A stretch of DNA of 64,000 bases, from positions 62,001-126,000 of the forward strand of contig VXCM01000762.1 in assembly GCA_014773175.1 (NCBI GenBank). The letters run 5' to 3'. Positions within the stretch are counted from its first letter, which is position 1. Every line of letters starts with the position of its first letter. The notes below the pieces were generated by a model, which did not search any database, was not told the DNA's origin, and worked only from the letters and a program-made list of their open reading frames with translations. The position numbers were made by a program, and so were the translations under genes. Shown piece by piece: positions 63,910-64,000 of the stretch. The DNA comes from Lucifuga dentata. Taxonomy: Eukaryota; Chordata; Actinopteri; Ophidiiformes; Bythitidae.

Positions 63910-64000
63910 CTGAGAAAAAGATAAACAGATAGGTGAAGCAAAAGTATTGGTATCTATAATAAAACAAAACCAATCAAGAAACATTGCATAAACAGAGTGC
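63910..64000 (-). other. eefsec: last eefsec intron (partial)
   Basis: Minus-strand intron ending in a polypyrimidine tract and NAGNAG acceptor. It continues beyond the window. Confidence 0.75.

Overview
This window is vertebrate nuclear DNA, almost certainly from a ray-finned (teleost) fish. The evidence is intron-split genes with GT/AG junctions, dense CA/GA microsatellites, Tc1-like, LINE-like and short inverted-repeat elements of fish type, and the gene pair it contains. No bacterial or viral gene is present. Most of the long open frames run through microsatellites or unique non-coding DNA and are not genes.

Layout. (1) Positions 1-about 8,480, plus strand: the 3' two thirds of a gata2-family transcription factor gene. 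Four coding exons are visible: 580-1240, 3093-3238, 5550-5675 and 6923-7207. They hold the C-terminal part of the activation region, both GATA zinc fingers and the tail that ends ...MVTAMG. The first coding exon lies left of the window. The intron between the two fingers carries, at 4783-4817, what looks like the orthologue of the mammalian GATA2 '+9.5' / zebrafish i4 haemato-endothelial enhancer: an ETS-type motif, an E-box-like hexamer, exactly 8 bp, then AGATAA. The E-box is altered (TACCTG rather than CATCTG). (2) About 8,480-63,450: a roughly 55 kb gene-free interval. It contains microsatellites, about ten copies of one TTAA-flanked palindromic repeat family, a 0.7 kb inverted-repeat element with an internal duplication, a 34-bp minisatellite split by a LINE remnant, an internally deleted Tc1-like element, and several unique, homeodomain/GATA-motif-rich stretches that are candidate conserved regulatory elements. 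(3) 63,728-63,909, minus strand: the last coding exon of eefsec, the selenocysteine-specific translation elongation factor, with its 3' UTR to about 63,450.

The convergent gata2 / eefsec arrangement matches the order I know for human 3q21. The interval is therefore best read as a regulatory neighbourhood of gata2 with eefsec as the bystander at its far edge. The two genes do not work in one pathway.

Assembly quality matters here. There are 16 isolated single Ns and one 133-bp N gap. Three of the single Ns are flanked on both sides by the same 62-66 bp sequence, a sign of unmerged contig overlaps. One of these sits inside the gata2 coding exon and falsely breaks its reading frame.
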